Assembly (NCBI RefSeq): GCF_026341125.1
Contig: NZ_JAPEOR010000002.1
Coordinates: forward strand, 620,001 to 684,000
Reading direction: 5' to 3'
DNA length: 64,000 nucleotides
Origin: Streptomyces sp. NBC_01142
GTDB taxonomy: Bacteria; Actinomycetota; Actinomycetes; Streptomycetales; Streptomycetaceae
Part shown: positions 24,557 through 33,675 of the stretch, one piece after another
Numbering within the stretch: the stretch's first letter is position 1
Layout of the letters: each line of letters begins with the position of its first letter
The notes under the pieces: model-generated
Told to the model about the DNA's origin: nothing
What the model saw: the letters and a program-made list of their open reading frames with translations, nothing else
Database searches by the model: none
Made by a program: the position numbers and the translations under genes

Positions 24557-26155
24557 TCAGGCGAGCGACACCAGGTCCGCGTAGTCCGCGCCCCACAGGT
24601 CCTCGACGCCGTCCGGCAGCAGAATGATCCGCTCCGGCTCGAGCGCCTCGACCGCGCCCTCGTCGTGGGTGACGAGGATGACGGCGCCCTTGTACGTGCG
24701 CAGCGCGCCGAGGATCTCCTCGCGGCTGGCCGGGTCGAGGTTGTTGGTCGGCTCGTCCAGAAGCAGGACGTTCGCCGACGAGACGACCAGGGTGGCCAGT
24801 GCGAGACGGGTCTTCTCACCGCCGGACAGAACACCGGCCGGCTTGTCGACGTCGTCGCCGGAGAAGAGGAAGGACCCGAGCGTCTTGCGCACCTCGACGA
24901 GATCCAGGTCGGGCGCGGAGGAGCGCATGTTCTCCAGGACCGTGCGGTCCGGGTCGAGGGTCTCGTGTTCCTGGGCGTAGTAGCCGAGCTTGAGGCCGTG
25001 GCCCGGGGTGACCTCTCCGGTGTCCGCCGTCTCGACGCCCGCGAGCAGCCGCAGCAGTGTCGTCTTGCCCGCGCCGTTGAGGCCGAGGATGACGACGCGG
25101 GAGCCCTTGTCGATGGCAAGGTCCACATCGGTGAAGATCTCGAGTGAACCGTACGACTTGGACAGGCCCTCGGCGGTCAGCGGGGTCTTGCCGCAGGGCG
25201 CGGGCTCCGGGAAGCGGAGCTTGGCGACCTTGTCGGAGACGCGTACCGCATCGAGGCCGGACAGCAGCCGCTCGGCGCGCTTGGCCATGTTCTGCGCGGC
25301 AACGGTCTTGGTCGCCTTGGCGCGCATCTTGTCGGCCTGAGAGTTGAGGGCCGCGGCCTTCTTCTCGGCGTTCTGGCGCTCGCGCTTGCGGCGCTTCTCG
25401 TCCGCCTCGCGCTGCTGCTGGTAGAGCTTCCAGCCCATGTTGTAGACGTCGATCTGCGAACGGTTCGCGTCCAGGTAGAACACCTTGTTGACGACGGTCT
25501 CGACCAGGTCGACATCGTGGGAGATGACGATGAAGCCGCCGCGATAGGTCCGCAGATAGTCGCGCAGCCAGACGATCGAGTCGGCGTCGAGGTGGTTGGT
25601 CGGCTCGTCGAGGAGAAGGGTGTCGGCGTCCGAGAAGAGAATGCGCGCGAGCTCGACGCGCCGGCGCTGACCGCCGGAGAGCGTATGGAGGGGCTGGCCG
25701 AGCACCCGGTCGGGCAGACCGAGCGCGGCGGCGATGGTGGCGGCCTCGGCCTCGGCGGCGTAGCCGCCCTTGGTGAGGAACTCCGTCTCCAGGCGCTCGT
25801 ACTTCTTCATCGCCTTCTCGCGGGTGGCGCCCTTGCCGTTCGCCATCCGCTCCTCGTTCTCGCGCATCTTCTTCAGTACGGAGTCGAGGTCACGGGCCGA
25901 GAGGATGCGGTCGCGGGCGAGAGTGTCGAGGTCGCCGGTGCGGGGGTCCTGCGGGAGGTAGCCGACCTCGCCGGACCGGGTGATGGCGCCCCCGGCGGGA
26001 ATGCCTTCACCCGCGAGGCACTTGGTGAGGGTGGTCTTGCCCGCTCCGTTGCGGCCGACGAGGCCGATGCGGTCGCCTTTGGCGATACGGAAGGATGCGG
26101 ACTCGATGAGGACACGGGCGCCGGCGCGCAGCTCGATGCCGGAAGCGGTGATCAC
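24557..26155 (-). CDS. ABC-F family ATPase (ribosome-associated type)
   Basis: 532 residues with two ABC domains and no membrane segments. Domain 1 has Walker A GLVGRNGAGKTTLTK, signature TLSGGQRRRVELARIL and DTLLLDEPTNHLD. An Arg/Lys-rich linker (YQQQREADEKRRKRERQNAEKKAAALNSQ) follows. Domain 2 has ILGLNGAGKTTLLR, GVLSGGEKTRLALA and NVLLLDEPTNNLD. This is the ABC-F layout; members act on ribosomes in translation control or antibiotic protection. A vegetative EttA/Uup-like role is more likely than resistance because nothing nearby suggests a biosynthetic cluster. GTG start. Confidence 0.93.
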   Translation of the reverse strand: MITASGIELRAGARVLIESASFRIAKGDRIGLVGRNGAGKTTLTKCLAGEGIPAGGAITRSGEVGYLPQDPRTGDLDTLARDRILSARDLDSVLKKMRENEERMANGKGATREKAMKKYERLETEFLTKGGYAAEAEAATIAAALGLPDRVLGQPLHTLSGGQRRRVELARILFSDADTLLLDEPTNHLDADSIVWLRDYLRTYRGGFIVISHDVDLVETVVNKVFYLDANRSQIDVYNMGWKLYQQQREADEKRRKRERQNAEKKAAALNSQADKMRAKATKTVAAQNMAKRAERLLSGLDAVRVSDKVAKLRFPEPAPCGKTPLTAEGLSKSYGSLEIFTDVDLAIDKGSRVVILGLNGAGKTTLLRLLAGVETADTGEVTPGHGLKLGYYAQEHETLDPDRTVLENMRSSAPDLDLVEVRKTLGSFLFSGDDVDKPAGVLSGGEKTRLALATLVVSSANVLLLDEPTNNLDPASREEILGALRTYKGAVILVTHDEGAVEALEPERIILLPDGVEDLWGADYADLVSLA

Positions 26156-26339
26156 GGAAAAACTCCAGGGCGGTATGGACGGCGGAAGGACGACTCGGCG
26201 TAGACGCTTCGACGCCGTCTAATGCACAAGGAGAATTGCCATACGGCCCAGTCTAACGGGGCAGGGCAAGTGCTTTTCCGCCGCGGCTGCGGCCGCTCTC
26301 CTCATCGCTGCCCCCGCCGGGGCTGCGGGCGCTGCCCCC

Positions 26340-26874
26340 TCACGGTGACGGTCCTGTGGCCGCGCTGCCCAGCGGGGTGCGGCCGGGGAAGATCCGGCCG
26401 AGGTCGTCGACGGCCACCGGTTCGCTGGTCCCGGGGGCGCTTTCACCACAGGGCTGGGCAACCAGCAGCGTACCCGTCGTACGGACGGAGCGGTGAGGCT
26501 CGAAGGCGCAGCCGCGGCGGGCCGACGGCACCCGGCGCAGATCGCCGTCCGCGGTGCGGTAGGCGGCGATGCGCCGCGGGATGACGACGGCGGCGACCGT
26601 GCGGCGAGGCCGAGGGGCGGCGCCGCCCGCACCGCCCGCGCTCCTGCCGGTGACGGTGTCGGTGACCAGGCCGTCGTTCCAGAGAGCGAAAGCGTGGCCC
26701 GGCGAGAGGTCCGGGCGCATGGACGCTGACATGGTCGCCGTAGGGCGCGGACCCGGAGTGGCGGGCCACAGTCCCCAGGGGCAGGGCGAGCAGGGCCGCG
26801 ATGACGGCGAGTACGAGACGGGGGCTGCGACGGGCAGCCGCACCCGTCATCCCGATCGGCACGGCGGTCAGCAT
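26340..26874 (-). pseudogene. Frameshifted gene for a small secreted or membrane-anchored protein
   Basis: ATG 26874 has GGAGGGGG just upstream and begins MLTAVPIGMTGAAARRS followed by a hydrophobic segment (LVLAVIAALLALPLG), then SAPYGDHVSVHAP. In that frame the chain soon turns into Arg/His-rich shadow sequence. In the next frame a sensible protein continues: DLSPGHAFALWNDGLVTDTVTG, to LGSAATGPSP at 26340. Dropping one G of the GG at the junction (about 26723) restores one frame, reading HVSVHAPDLSPGHAFALW. A one-base insertion, a sequencing error or recoding would all explain it. Function unknown. Confidence 0.5.
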
Positions 26875-27140
26875 TCCCCCTCCGGCGTCACCCCCCTCTC
26901 CGGTGCGCGCTGACCTCGGTGCCACTGCTTTCGGCGCCACTGCCCTCTCGGCAGGCACAGAGCGCAGCTGCGCCGGACGGCGGCGTGGGGCGCCGGAACG
27001 ACACGGCGGAAGGGTCCGGTCGCGCCCCCCGTTCGGCCTCGCACCCGACCGGCAACGAAAAGGGGCGTACCCGCATGAACTGATCAATACTCGGCGCAGG
27101 GCGGCCGGCTGCCGCCGCTGTGGAGCAGAGGTGATGGCCC

Positions 27141-28031
27141 ATGCAGTTCGACGACGACGCCGATCTGGACACTTCCGAGGTCCAGGATGTGCGCGGCAGC
27201 CGCATCCCCGGCGGCAAGGCCACCGTCGGCGGCGGCATCGTCGGCTTCATCGCTCTGATCCTCGGGCTGCTCTTCGGGGTGGGGCCCGAGCAGCTCGGGC
27301 TGTCGTCCGGAGACTCCGACCCGGCGACGAGCGTGTCGTCCCGGGCCGAGGTAGACCTGGCCTGCCGGAAGGGCACGGACGCCAACACCCGGGAGGACTG
27401 CCGGACCGTCGCGGTGGTCAACAGCGTGCAGGACTTCTGGCGGGCCGAGTTCCGGCGGCGCCAGGGCCACTACACCGACGCCCGGACGGTCATGTTCACC
27501 AACCGCGTGGGTACGGCCTGCGGGACCGCGACCTCGGCGGTCGGGCCGTTCTACTGCCCCGGCGACCGCAAGGTCTATCTGGATCTCGGCTTCTTCAACG
27601 AACTGCGGACCACGTTCGGCTCGAGCGGCGGGCCGTTCGCCGAGGCGTATGTGGTGGCCCATGAGTACGGACACCATGTGCAGAACCTGATGGGCACGCT
27701 GCAGCGGGCACAGGACGGGCGGCAGGGTGCGGGCAGCAACGCGGTGCGGGTGGAGCTCCAGGCCGACTGCTACGCCGGCGTGTGGGCACACCATGCGACG
27801 ACCACGCCGGACGAGAGAACCGGACGGCCGGTGCTGGCCGGCCTGACGCACGAGGACATCAAGGACGGCCTGGACGCGGCGGCAGCGGTCGGCGACGACC
27901 GGATCCAGGAGAAGTTCCAGGGGCGGGTCACCCCGGAGACATGGACGCACGGTTCGGCCGCGCAGCGCCGCCAGTGGTTCTCCAACGGCTACCGCACGGG
28001 CGACATGGCTCAGTGCAACACCTTCCGCTGA
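27141..28031 (+). CDS. Neutral zinc metallopeptidase (YpfJ family)
   Basis: 296 residues. MQFDDDADLDTSEVQDVRG opens the protein, a single helix (VGGGIVGFIALILGLLFGVG) anchors it, and the extracytoplasmic domain holds AEAYVVAHEYGHHVQNLMG, the HExxH zinc motif in HEYGHH form, and LQADCYAGVWAHH with the next ligand. QRRQWFSNGYRTGDMAQCNTF ends it as in the family. Substrates are unknown. The ATG has AGAGGTGATGG upstream. It is followed by the VOC gene on the same strand, about 60 nt on. Confidence 0.93.
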   Translation: MQFDDDADLDTSEVQDVRGSRIPGGKATVGGGIVGFIALILGLLFGVGPEQLGLSSGDSDPATSVSSRAEVDLACRKGTDANTREDCRTVAVVNSVQDFWRAEFRRRQGHYTDARTVMFTNRVGTACGTATSAVGPFYCPGDRKVYLDLGFFNELRTTFGSSGGPFAEAYVVAHEYGHHVQNLMGTLQRAQDGRQGAGSNAVRVELQADCYAGVWAHHATTTPDERTGRPVLAGLTHEDIKDGLDAAAAVGDDRIQEKFQGRVTPETWTHGSAAQRRQWFSNGYRTGDMAQCNTFR

Positions 28032-28101
28032 GTGTCAGTGGCGGCTGCAAGACTGAGACGCAGGTCACATTCTCACCATCGAGCTTGAAGGAGTGATCGA
28101 G

Positions 28102-28503
28102 ATGTCGGAGTCACCGGGCATCTGTCCGACGCTGCTGTACAAGGATGCGAAAGCCGCGATCAAACAGCTCACCGAGGCGTTCGGCTTCACCGAACACGCG
28201 GTGTACGAGGACGAGGCGGGCGCGGTGGTGCACGCCGAGCTGACCTTCGGCAACGGCATGGTGATGCTGGGCAGCAAGGGGACCGGCAGTGAGTACGACA
28301 AGTTGATGAAGGACGCCGGGCCGACGGGGGTGTTCGTCCATGTCGACGAGGTCGACGCGCACCACGCCAAGGCAGTGGAGCGCGGGGCGGACATCGTGAT
28401 GCCACCGACCGATCAGGACTACGGCGCACGTGACTACATGGCGCGCGACATCGAGGGGAACGTCTGGAGCTTCGGGACGTACACGCCGGGGGCGGAGGCC
28501 TAG
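28102..28503 (+). CDS. VOC (glyoxalase/bleomycin-resistance) family protein
   Basis: 133 residues from ATG 28102, preceded by AAGGAG at suitable spacing; a GTG 9 nt earlier sits too close to it. CPTLLYKDAKAAIKQLTEAFGFTEHAVYED and VHAELTFGNGMVMLG form the first beta-alpha-beta-beta-beta unit. VFVHVDEVDAHHAKAVERGADIV and YGARDYMARDIEGNVWSFGTY form the second. The PhnB-like pattern suggests a small metal-dependent lyase or a binding protein; the reaction is unknown. Confidence 0.87.
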   Translation: MSESPGICPTLLYKDAKAAIKQLTEAFGFTEHAVYEDEAGAVVHAELTFGNGMVMLGSKGTGSEYDKLMKDAGPTGVFVHVDEVDAHHAKAVERGADIVMPPTDQDYGARDYMARDIEGNVWSFGTYTPGAEA

Positions 28504-28621
28504 CCAGGTCGCGCGTGGGGCACCTCCCAGCGGTAGCCGGGGAGTGCGTGCCAGAGACCGCGGGCAGCCGGGACTTCCACAACACGCCCCAGCCGCCCCC
28601 GGTCCGCCGGCTGTCGCCGGT

Positions 28622-30064
28622 CTACGCGCCCCCGGTGTGCACCTGGAACGCCGCCCGGCGCACGGCCTTGGCCAGGGCGGGATCCGGGTGGGCGGCGGCA
28701 AGGGCGACCAGGACCTGGACCGTGCGGGGGTGGCCGCCGGCCCGGACCTCGTCGAGGAGCGCCGGGACCGTGCCCTGCACCGCGGAGTCGAGGTGGCGCA
28801 GCAGCAGCTGGGGCTCGCCGTGGTCGGCGACGGCAGCAGCGGTGTCCACCCAGAGCCAGGTCGCTTCCTCGCGGGTGAGGACCTCGGCGGCGTCGTCGGG
28901 GTCGGCTCCCTCGTACTCGGCGAGCCAGAGCAGGACATAGGGGCGAAGTGAAGGCTCGTCGACGGCGGCACGGACCTCGGCCTCCGCAGGGGCGCCGACG
29001 ACGCGCAGTGCCTCGAAGGCGAGTCCGCGCAGCAGGGCGTCCTCGCCGCGGGCGACGGCGAGGAGTTCGGCGACGGCGCTGGAGACGGTGCGGGCGGCCA
29101 GCCATGCCCGGTACTCGGCGCGGGCCGGGCCGGGGGTGAGGCGGGCGCAGCCGCGCAGCATGTCCTCGGCGGGCTGCTCGATATTGCCGGCGGGGCTCTG
29201 GGCGGCGACGCAGATCTGCTCGAGCTTGACCCAGACCGCCCAGTTGCCGAGCGGGGTGAGGGTGGCCTGCCCCTTGCCCAGGGTCAGTGCGCCGACGGCG
29301 GCCAGGCCTTCCAGGGCCCAGTCGAGAAGGAGGGAGACGGAGACAGGGGCGTCCGGCTCGGGCTCGGGCTCCGGCTCGGGCCGGCCGGGCTGCGGGGCGG
29401 CCTGCGGTCCGTAGGGGACCTCGCAACGCTCCTCGCGCAGTTCGGCGACACGCTGCTGCAGAAGGTCGAGCAGGACCGGTACGAGCACGGGGCCGGCCGA
29501 GAGCTGGAGGAGGGAGAGCACCTGGGGCACGGCCTCGACGGCCTCGGCGACTGCGGTGGGGGCGACGTCCTGGGGGGCCGGGTGGACCAGCGACCAGGCG
29601 TCGAAGAGGGCAACCCAGCCGCGCAGTACGGCCATGTCGTCCCGGTCCCAGGCGCGCAGCCGCCAGCCGGGGCGTGCGGTGTCGCCGTGCAGTTCGACCA
29701 GTCCGGCGAGGCGGGCGCGGTCCCATCCCGCGCGTACCTGAATCGAAGTCAACTCCAGGGCGGCCGCGGCTCGTTCCTGCGCCCTCGCGGCGAGCGGAGC
29801 GGTGCCGGGGTCACTCCCCCCCAGCCCTTCGGGCATGGGAGCGACCCCCACGGCGGCCCAGCGGGCAATGCGTACGGCGTCGGCGAGGACCGCCCGCGCC
29901 TGGCGGGCCAGCTCCGCGGGGGGCGGTGTGCCCTCGGGCGGGCGGGGGGCCGGCCGGGTGCGCCGGGTCGTCACAGCCCGCCGTGCGGTGGCCAACGACC
30001 GCGGGCGGACAAGACGGAGTCTGGAGTTGCGCGCCAATTGCTCATCAGGCTTTCGGGACGTCAC
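28622..30064 (-). CDS. Hypothetical protein, helical, unrecognised
   Basis: About 480 residues, mostly Ala/Leu/Arg-rich helices with an acidic PEPEPEPEPD linker near residue 235. WDRDDMAVLRGWVALFDAWSLVHPAP, LGNWAVWVKLEQICVAAQSPAG and WLAEYEGADPDDAAEVLTREEATWLWVDTAAAVADHGEP are the most distinctive segments. The C-terminal part (HPRTVQVLVALAAAHPDPALAKAVRRAAF) reads like HEAT-type repeats. I recall long unnamed proteins of this kind in Streptomyces but no function. The start is uncertain: GTG 30064 is used, but a TTG at 30100 and internal GTGs remain possible. Confidence 0.65.
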   Translation of the reverse strand: MTSRKPDEQLARNSRLRLVRPRSLATARRAVTTRRTRPAPRPPEGTPPPAELARQARAVLADAVRIARWAAVGVAPMPEGLGGSDPGTAPLAARAQERAAAALELTSIQVRAGWDRARLAGLVELHGDTARPGWRLRAWDRDDMAVLRGWVALFDAWSLVHPAPQDVAPTAVAEAVEAVPQVLSLLQLSAGPVLVPVLLDLLQQRVAELREERCEVPYGPQAAPQPGRPEPEPEPEPDAPVSVSLLLDWALEGLAAVGALTLGKGQATLTPLGNWAVWVKLEQICVAAQSPAGNIEQPAEDMLRGCARLTPGPARAEYRAWLAARTVSSAVAELLAVARGEDALLRGLAFEALRVVGAPAEAEVRAAVDEPSLRPYVLLWLAEYEGADPDDAAEVLTREEATWLWVDTAAAVADHGEPQLLLRHLDSAVQGTVPALLDEVRAGGHPRTVQVLVALAAAHPDPALAKAVRRAAFQVHTGGA

Positions 30065-30097
30065 GGGAACAGTGTTCCCGCTCACGCCCCGAAAGCC
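30048..30097. terminator. Long nested inverted repeat (terminator or operator)
   Basis: The centre GGGAACAGTGTTCCC (30065-30079) is a perfect palindrome. Outward, CTTTCGGG on the left pairs with its complement on the right, with one bulge, giving about 22 paired bases per arm. It lies between the alpha/beta hydrolase stop (30153) and the start region of the next minus-strand gene. It could end the hydrolase transcript or be a regulator site for the downstream gene. Confidence 0.6.
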
Positions 30098-30152
30098 CAA
30101 ACGGAACCTGGTCGGCCGCGACGGGCGGCCGCCTCGCCAGGCGCCGCAAGGG

Positions 30153-31280
30153 CTACATCAGGGGGGTCAGGAAGCGGCGGAGTACCTCTTCGTAGCCTGC
30201 CGGGTCGGCGTTCCACATGGCGGCGTGCGGGGCCTGCGGAACCGTGTGGAGGGCGACCAGTCCGGGGCGGCGGGCCGCGAGGTCGCGAGAGGGCTGCCAG
30301 GGCGCGAGGGTGTCGTCCGGGCCGTGGAAGATCAGGGTCGGGACGCTCAGGGTCCGTGGGTCCGCGGCGGCGAGCAGCCGACCGGCGCCGAGTCCCGTCC
30401 TGCCCTGAGCCGCTCTGACGGCGAGCGGAAGCAGGAACGAGGGGGTGCGGCGGGCCGCGGCCAGATTGCGCAGAGTGGTTTCCCAGTCGAGGACCGGGGA
30501 GTCCAGGACGAGTCCGCTGATCCGGTCGCGAAGCCCGGAGTTGGCGGCGGCGTACAGGGCCATCGTGGCGCCGGTGGACCAGCCGTGCAGGACGATGTCC
30601 CGGGCGCCGTAGCGCACGGCGTAGCGGATGGCCGCGTCCAGGTCGCGCCACTCGGAGTCGCCGAGGTGACCGAGCCCGTCCGGGGACCTGGGTGCGCCGA
30701 GGTCCCCGCGATAGCCGATGTCGAGCACCGGGAGCCGATGGGAGTGCAGGAAGGCCATGAGGTTCATGGGGTGTTCCCGTGTGGCACCCAGGCCGTGCAC
30801 GGTGATGACCCAGGTGTCGCGGACGCCGGGCACGAACCACGCCGGCAGCCCGCCCAGTTCGCCGGGGATGTCGACGTCGCTGTGCTTGAGGCCGAGCGCG
30901 CTGCTCGGATCGCCGCTGTGCACCTGAGGGGTGAGCCGCACCCGGGTGCCCGGCTTCAGTCTGCCGTGGCCGATGCCCTCCAGGCGGCGTACGACGGTGT
31001 CGGCGGAGTGCGGCACATCGTCGAGTACGGCCCCGATGACCGCGTGGACGCCGGAGCTCTCGATGCCGTACGTACCGGGGCGCTGCGAGACGAGGCTGCG
31101 GGTCAGGGTCACCGTGTCCGGGGCCGTGGCGTGCACGGTGAGCCGGGGTTCACCGGGCAGGGGCCGGCCGGGCGACGGCTTGAGCGCGGCGTCGCTTGCG
31201 TAGCGGCCGGCCGCGATCGCGGCCGCGCCGACACCGATCAGAGTGGTGACGGCAGCTGCCGTCGCTGTAGCCGGGCGCAC
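30153..31280 (-). CDS. Alpha/beta hydrolase, membrane-anchored
   Basis: 375 residues from GTG 31280, with CTGGAG upstream; the frame is open further but lacks protein character. An N-terminal hydrophobic helix (AAAVTTLIGVGAAAIAAG) is followed by an extended region and then the hydrolase fold. WVITVHGLGATREHPMNL is the oxyanion loop, IVLHGWSTGATMALY carries the nucleophile Ser, LIFHGPDDTLAP the acid Asp and VPQAPHAAMWN the His. The triad is complete. Lipid, ester or peptide substrates are all possible. Confidence 0.88.
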   Translation of the reverse strand: MRPATATAAAVTTLIGVGAAAIAAGRYASDAALKPSPGRPLPGEPRLTVHATAPDTVTLTRSLVSQRPGTYGIESSGVHAVIGAVLDDVPHSADTVVRRLEGIGHGRLKPGTRVRLTPQVHSGDPSSALGLKHSDVDIPGELGGLPAWFVPGVRDTWVITVHGLGATREHPMNLMAFLHSHRLPVLDIGYRGDLGAPRSPDGLGHLGDSEWRDLDAAIRYAVRYGARDIVLHGWSTGATMALYAAANSGLRDRISGLVLDSPVLDWETTLRNLAAARRTPSFLLPLAVRAAQGRTGLGAGRLLAAADPRTLSVPTLIFHGPDDTLAPWQPSRDLAARRPGLVALHTVPQAPHAAMWNADPAGYEEVLRRFLTPLM

Positions 31281-31402
31281 TGCTCCAGTGTCGGCACGCG
31301 AACGCCGCGCGGCCAGTGGGCGTGGGCCGCCGGTGTCGGCGGACGGCCGGGCCGGCGGCGGCCGGCACCGGGAGGACGGCTGGTGCCTACGGCCGGCCGG
31401 TG

Positions 31403-32065
31403 TCAGCGGGAGGGGCCGTAGCCCTGGAGCTTCTCCCCCGCCTCGCGCAGCTGGGAGGCGGAGAGCAGGGTGGGCGAGTGTCCGGGGACCGAGGCTGCGG
31501 TCAGCCAGAGCCGGCACATCGACTCCAACTGGGCGGTGCGGTCATAGGCCTGTTGGAGGGAGTCGCCGTAGGTGAGCGTCCCATGGTTCTGCAGGAGACA
31601 GCCGGTGCGGTCGCGCAGGGCGCGCAGCATGTTCTCGGCCAGTTCTTCCGTTCCGTACAGGGCGTACGGGGCGACGCGGACGGGGCCGCCGAGGGCCGCG
31701 ATCATGTAGTGGATCGACGGGAGCTCGGCGACGAGGGTGGAGACGGCGGTGGCGTGCACGGCGTGGGTGTGGACCACGGCGCGGGCGCCGGTGTTGCGGT
31801 AGACCTCGAGGTGGAGCGGCAGTTCGCTGGTGGGGGCGAGGTCGCCGAGCACCTGGTTGCCGTCGAGGTCGACGGCGACGGTGTCCTCGGGGGTGAGCCG
31901 GTCGTAGGCGACTCCGCTCGGCGTGACCAGGACGAGGTCACCGGCCCGCACCGAGACATTGCCCGAGGTGCCCACCACCAGGCCTTCCGTTGCCGTCCTG
32001 CGAGCCGTGGCCACGAGGTCTTCCCACGCCCGCCCGATCGCGTCCTGCCGCACCTCATCGGTCAT
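31403..32065 (-). CDS. Class II aldolase/adducin family protein (fuculose-phosphate aldolase-like)
   Basis: 220 residues from ATG 32065. GLVVGTSGNVSVRAGDLVLVTPSGVAYDRL is the substrate-phosphate region; ARAVVHTHAVHATAVSTL supplies two zinc His, and GCLLQNHGTLTYGDSLQQAYDRTAQLE another. The Zn site looks complete, so reversible aldol cleavage of a sugar phosphate, such as L-fuculose-1-phosphate, or a related decarboxylation or isomerisation is likely. Its neighbours do not point to a specific pathway. Confidence 0.88.
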   Translation of the reverse strand: MTDEVRQDAIGRAWEDLVATARRTATEGLVVGTSGNVSVRAGDLVLVTPSGVAYDRLTPEDTVAVDLDGNQVLGDLAPTSELPLHLEVYRNTGARAVVHTHAVHATAVSTLVAELPSIHYMIAALGGPVRVAPYALYGTEELAENMLRALRDRTGCLLQNHGTLTYGDSLQQAYDRTAQLESMCRLWLTAASVPGHSPTLLSASQLREAGEKLQGYGPSR

Positions 32066-32346
32066 AACGGTGATCCTGCCAGGCGGCCCGGGATACCGCG
32101 GAGGCGGCGGTGAGCGGCCGCCGAGCGGCCCCGCGTGATCAATGAGGACCCATGGGTGAGGGATGAGCGATCGATGAGTGAGCAAGGTCTCCTCGAAGGC
32201 CATAAAAGCCGCTTTCCGCCGCCGGCCAGGCGGCCCCGAACGACCCGACGCCGCGCGGGCACTCTCCCAAGGCGCCTCCACCCGAGACTCCGGACGGCAA
32301 GCGGAATGGCCGGTACCCATCTGCGGACACCACACCGCCCGCCCCA

Positions 32347-32368
32347 GTTCATCTTCCGTTCATCCAGG
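32347..32368 (+). promoter_or_regulatory. PHO box (PhoP-binding direct repeats)
   Basis: Two adjacent 11-nt units, GTTCATCTTCC and GTTCATCCAGG, match the Streptomyces PHO-box layout (11-nt direct repeats starting GTTCA). A weaker third unit may follow at 32369. The site lies about 50 nt before the pit start, so PhoR-PhoP control under phosphate limitation is expected. The rest of 32066-32415 shows no gene. Confidence 0.7.
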
Positions 32369-32415
32369 TTGCCTACGGTCGCCGAGCCACTGACGTCAAA
32401 CGATTGCCTGGGTAA

Positions 32416-33663
32416 ATGGAACACATCACCTTGCTGCTCGCGATTGTGATCGTGACAGCTCTAGTGTTCGATTTCACGAACGGTTTCCACGACACCGCCA
32501 ACGCGATGGCGACGACCATCTCGACCGGCGCTCTGAAGCCCAAGACGGCGGTGGCCATGTCCGCCGTGCTCAACCTCGTCGGCGCGTTCCTGTCCGTGGA
32601 GGTCGCCAAAACGATCTCCAGCGGCATCGTCACCGAAGCAGGCATCACACCCGAAGTCATCTTCGCGGCGCTCGTCGGCGCCATCCTCTGGAACCTGATG
32701 ACCTGGCTGATCGGCCTGCCCTCCAGTTCCTCGCACGCCCTCATGGGCGGTCTGATCGGCGCCACCATCGCCTCGGTCGGCGTCAGCGGCGTCAACGGCG
32801 GCACTGTCGTCACCAAGGTGCTCATCCCCGCGATCGCCGCCCCGCTGGTCGCCGGCGTCGCGGCGTACCTCGCCTCCCGGCTGACGTACCGCATCGGCAG
32901 GAACGCCGACCCGAAGGCCACCGCGAAGGGCTACCGCGCCGGCCAGATCACCTCGGCGGGCCTGGTCTCCCTGGCCCACGGCACCAACGACGCGCAGAAG
33001 ACCATGGGCATCATCACGCTGGCGCTCGTCGCCGGCGGTGTGCTCGCCCCCGGCTCCAACCCCCCGATGTGGGTCATCCTCGCCGCTGGTCTCGCGATCG
33101 CGCTCGGCACCTACCTCGGCGGCTGGCGCATCATCCGCACCATGGGCAAGGGCCTCACCGACCTCCAGCCGCAGCAGGGCTTCGCCGCCCAGACCAGCGC
33201 GGCCAGCGTCATCCTCGCCTCCTCCAACCTCGGCTTCTCGCTGTCGACCACGCACTCCTGCTCCGGCGCCGTGATGGGTGCGGGCCTGGGCCGCAAGGGC
33301 GGCGTGGTCCGCTGGTCCACCGCCACCCGGATGTTCGTCGCCTGGGGTCTGACCCTGCCGGCCGCCGGTCTGGTCGCCGCGGGCTCGGAGTTCGTCACCA
33401 AGCAGGGCGACTGGGGTGTCGCGGCCGTCGCGGTCTTCCTGGTCTCCGCCTGCGCCGCGATCTGGTTCGTCTCCCGCCGCCAGGTGGTCGACCACACCAA
33501 CGTCAACGACGTGGACATCGACGCCGAGCCCGCTGGTGTCGTGACCACTGCCATCGCGGCCGTCACCCCGCCGCCGGCCGGCACACCCGCGCAGGACCTC
33601 AAGACCACCATCCCGGCCCCGGCCCCTCCCGCAGGCTCCGAGCCGGCCACGGCCACGGTGTAA
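32416..33663 (+). CDS. pitH2: Low-affinity inorganic phosphate transporter, Pit family
   Basis: 415 residues with about ten membrane helices. Both PiT signatures are present: VFDFTNGFHDTANAMATTISTGAL at residues 17-40, and SLAHGTNDAQKTMGIITLAL in the second half. SLSTTHSCSGAVMGAGLGRKGG further on is also typical. The C-terminus is a Pro/Ala-rich tail. It should carry metal-phosphate in symport with protons. The order pit - small membrane protein - cobalamin genes and the PHO box match my memory of pitH2 (SCO1845) in S. coelicolor; no phoU-like gene accompanies it here. Confidence 0.9.
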   Translation: MEHITLLLAIVIVTALVFDFTNGFHDTANAMATTISTGALKPKTAVAMSAVLNLVGAFLSVEVAKTISSGIVTEAGITPEVIFAALVGAILWNLMTWLIGLPSSSSHALMGGLIGATIASVGVSGVNGGTVVTKVLIPAIAAPLVAGVAAYLASRLTYRIGRNADPKATAKGYRAGQITSAGLVSLAHGTNDAQKTMGIITLALVAGGVLAPGSNPPMWVILAAGLAIALGTYLGGWRIIRTMGKGLTDLQPQQGFAAQTSAASVILASSNLGFSLSTTHSCSGAVMGAGLGRKGGVVRWSTATRMFVAWGLTLPAAGLVAAGSEFVTKQGDWGVAAVAVFLVSACAAIWFVSRRQVVDHTNVNDVDIDAEPAGVVTTAIAAVTPPPAGTPAQDLKTTIPAPAPPAGSEPATATV

Positions 33664-33675
33664 GGACAGATCAGC

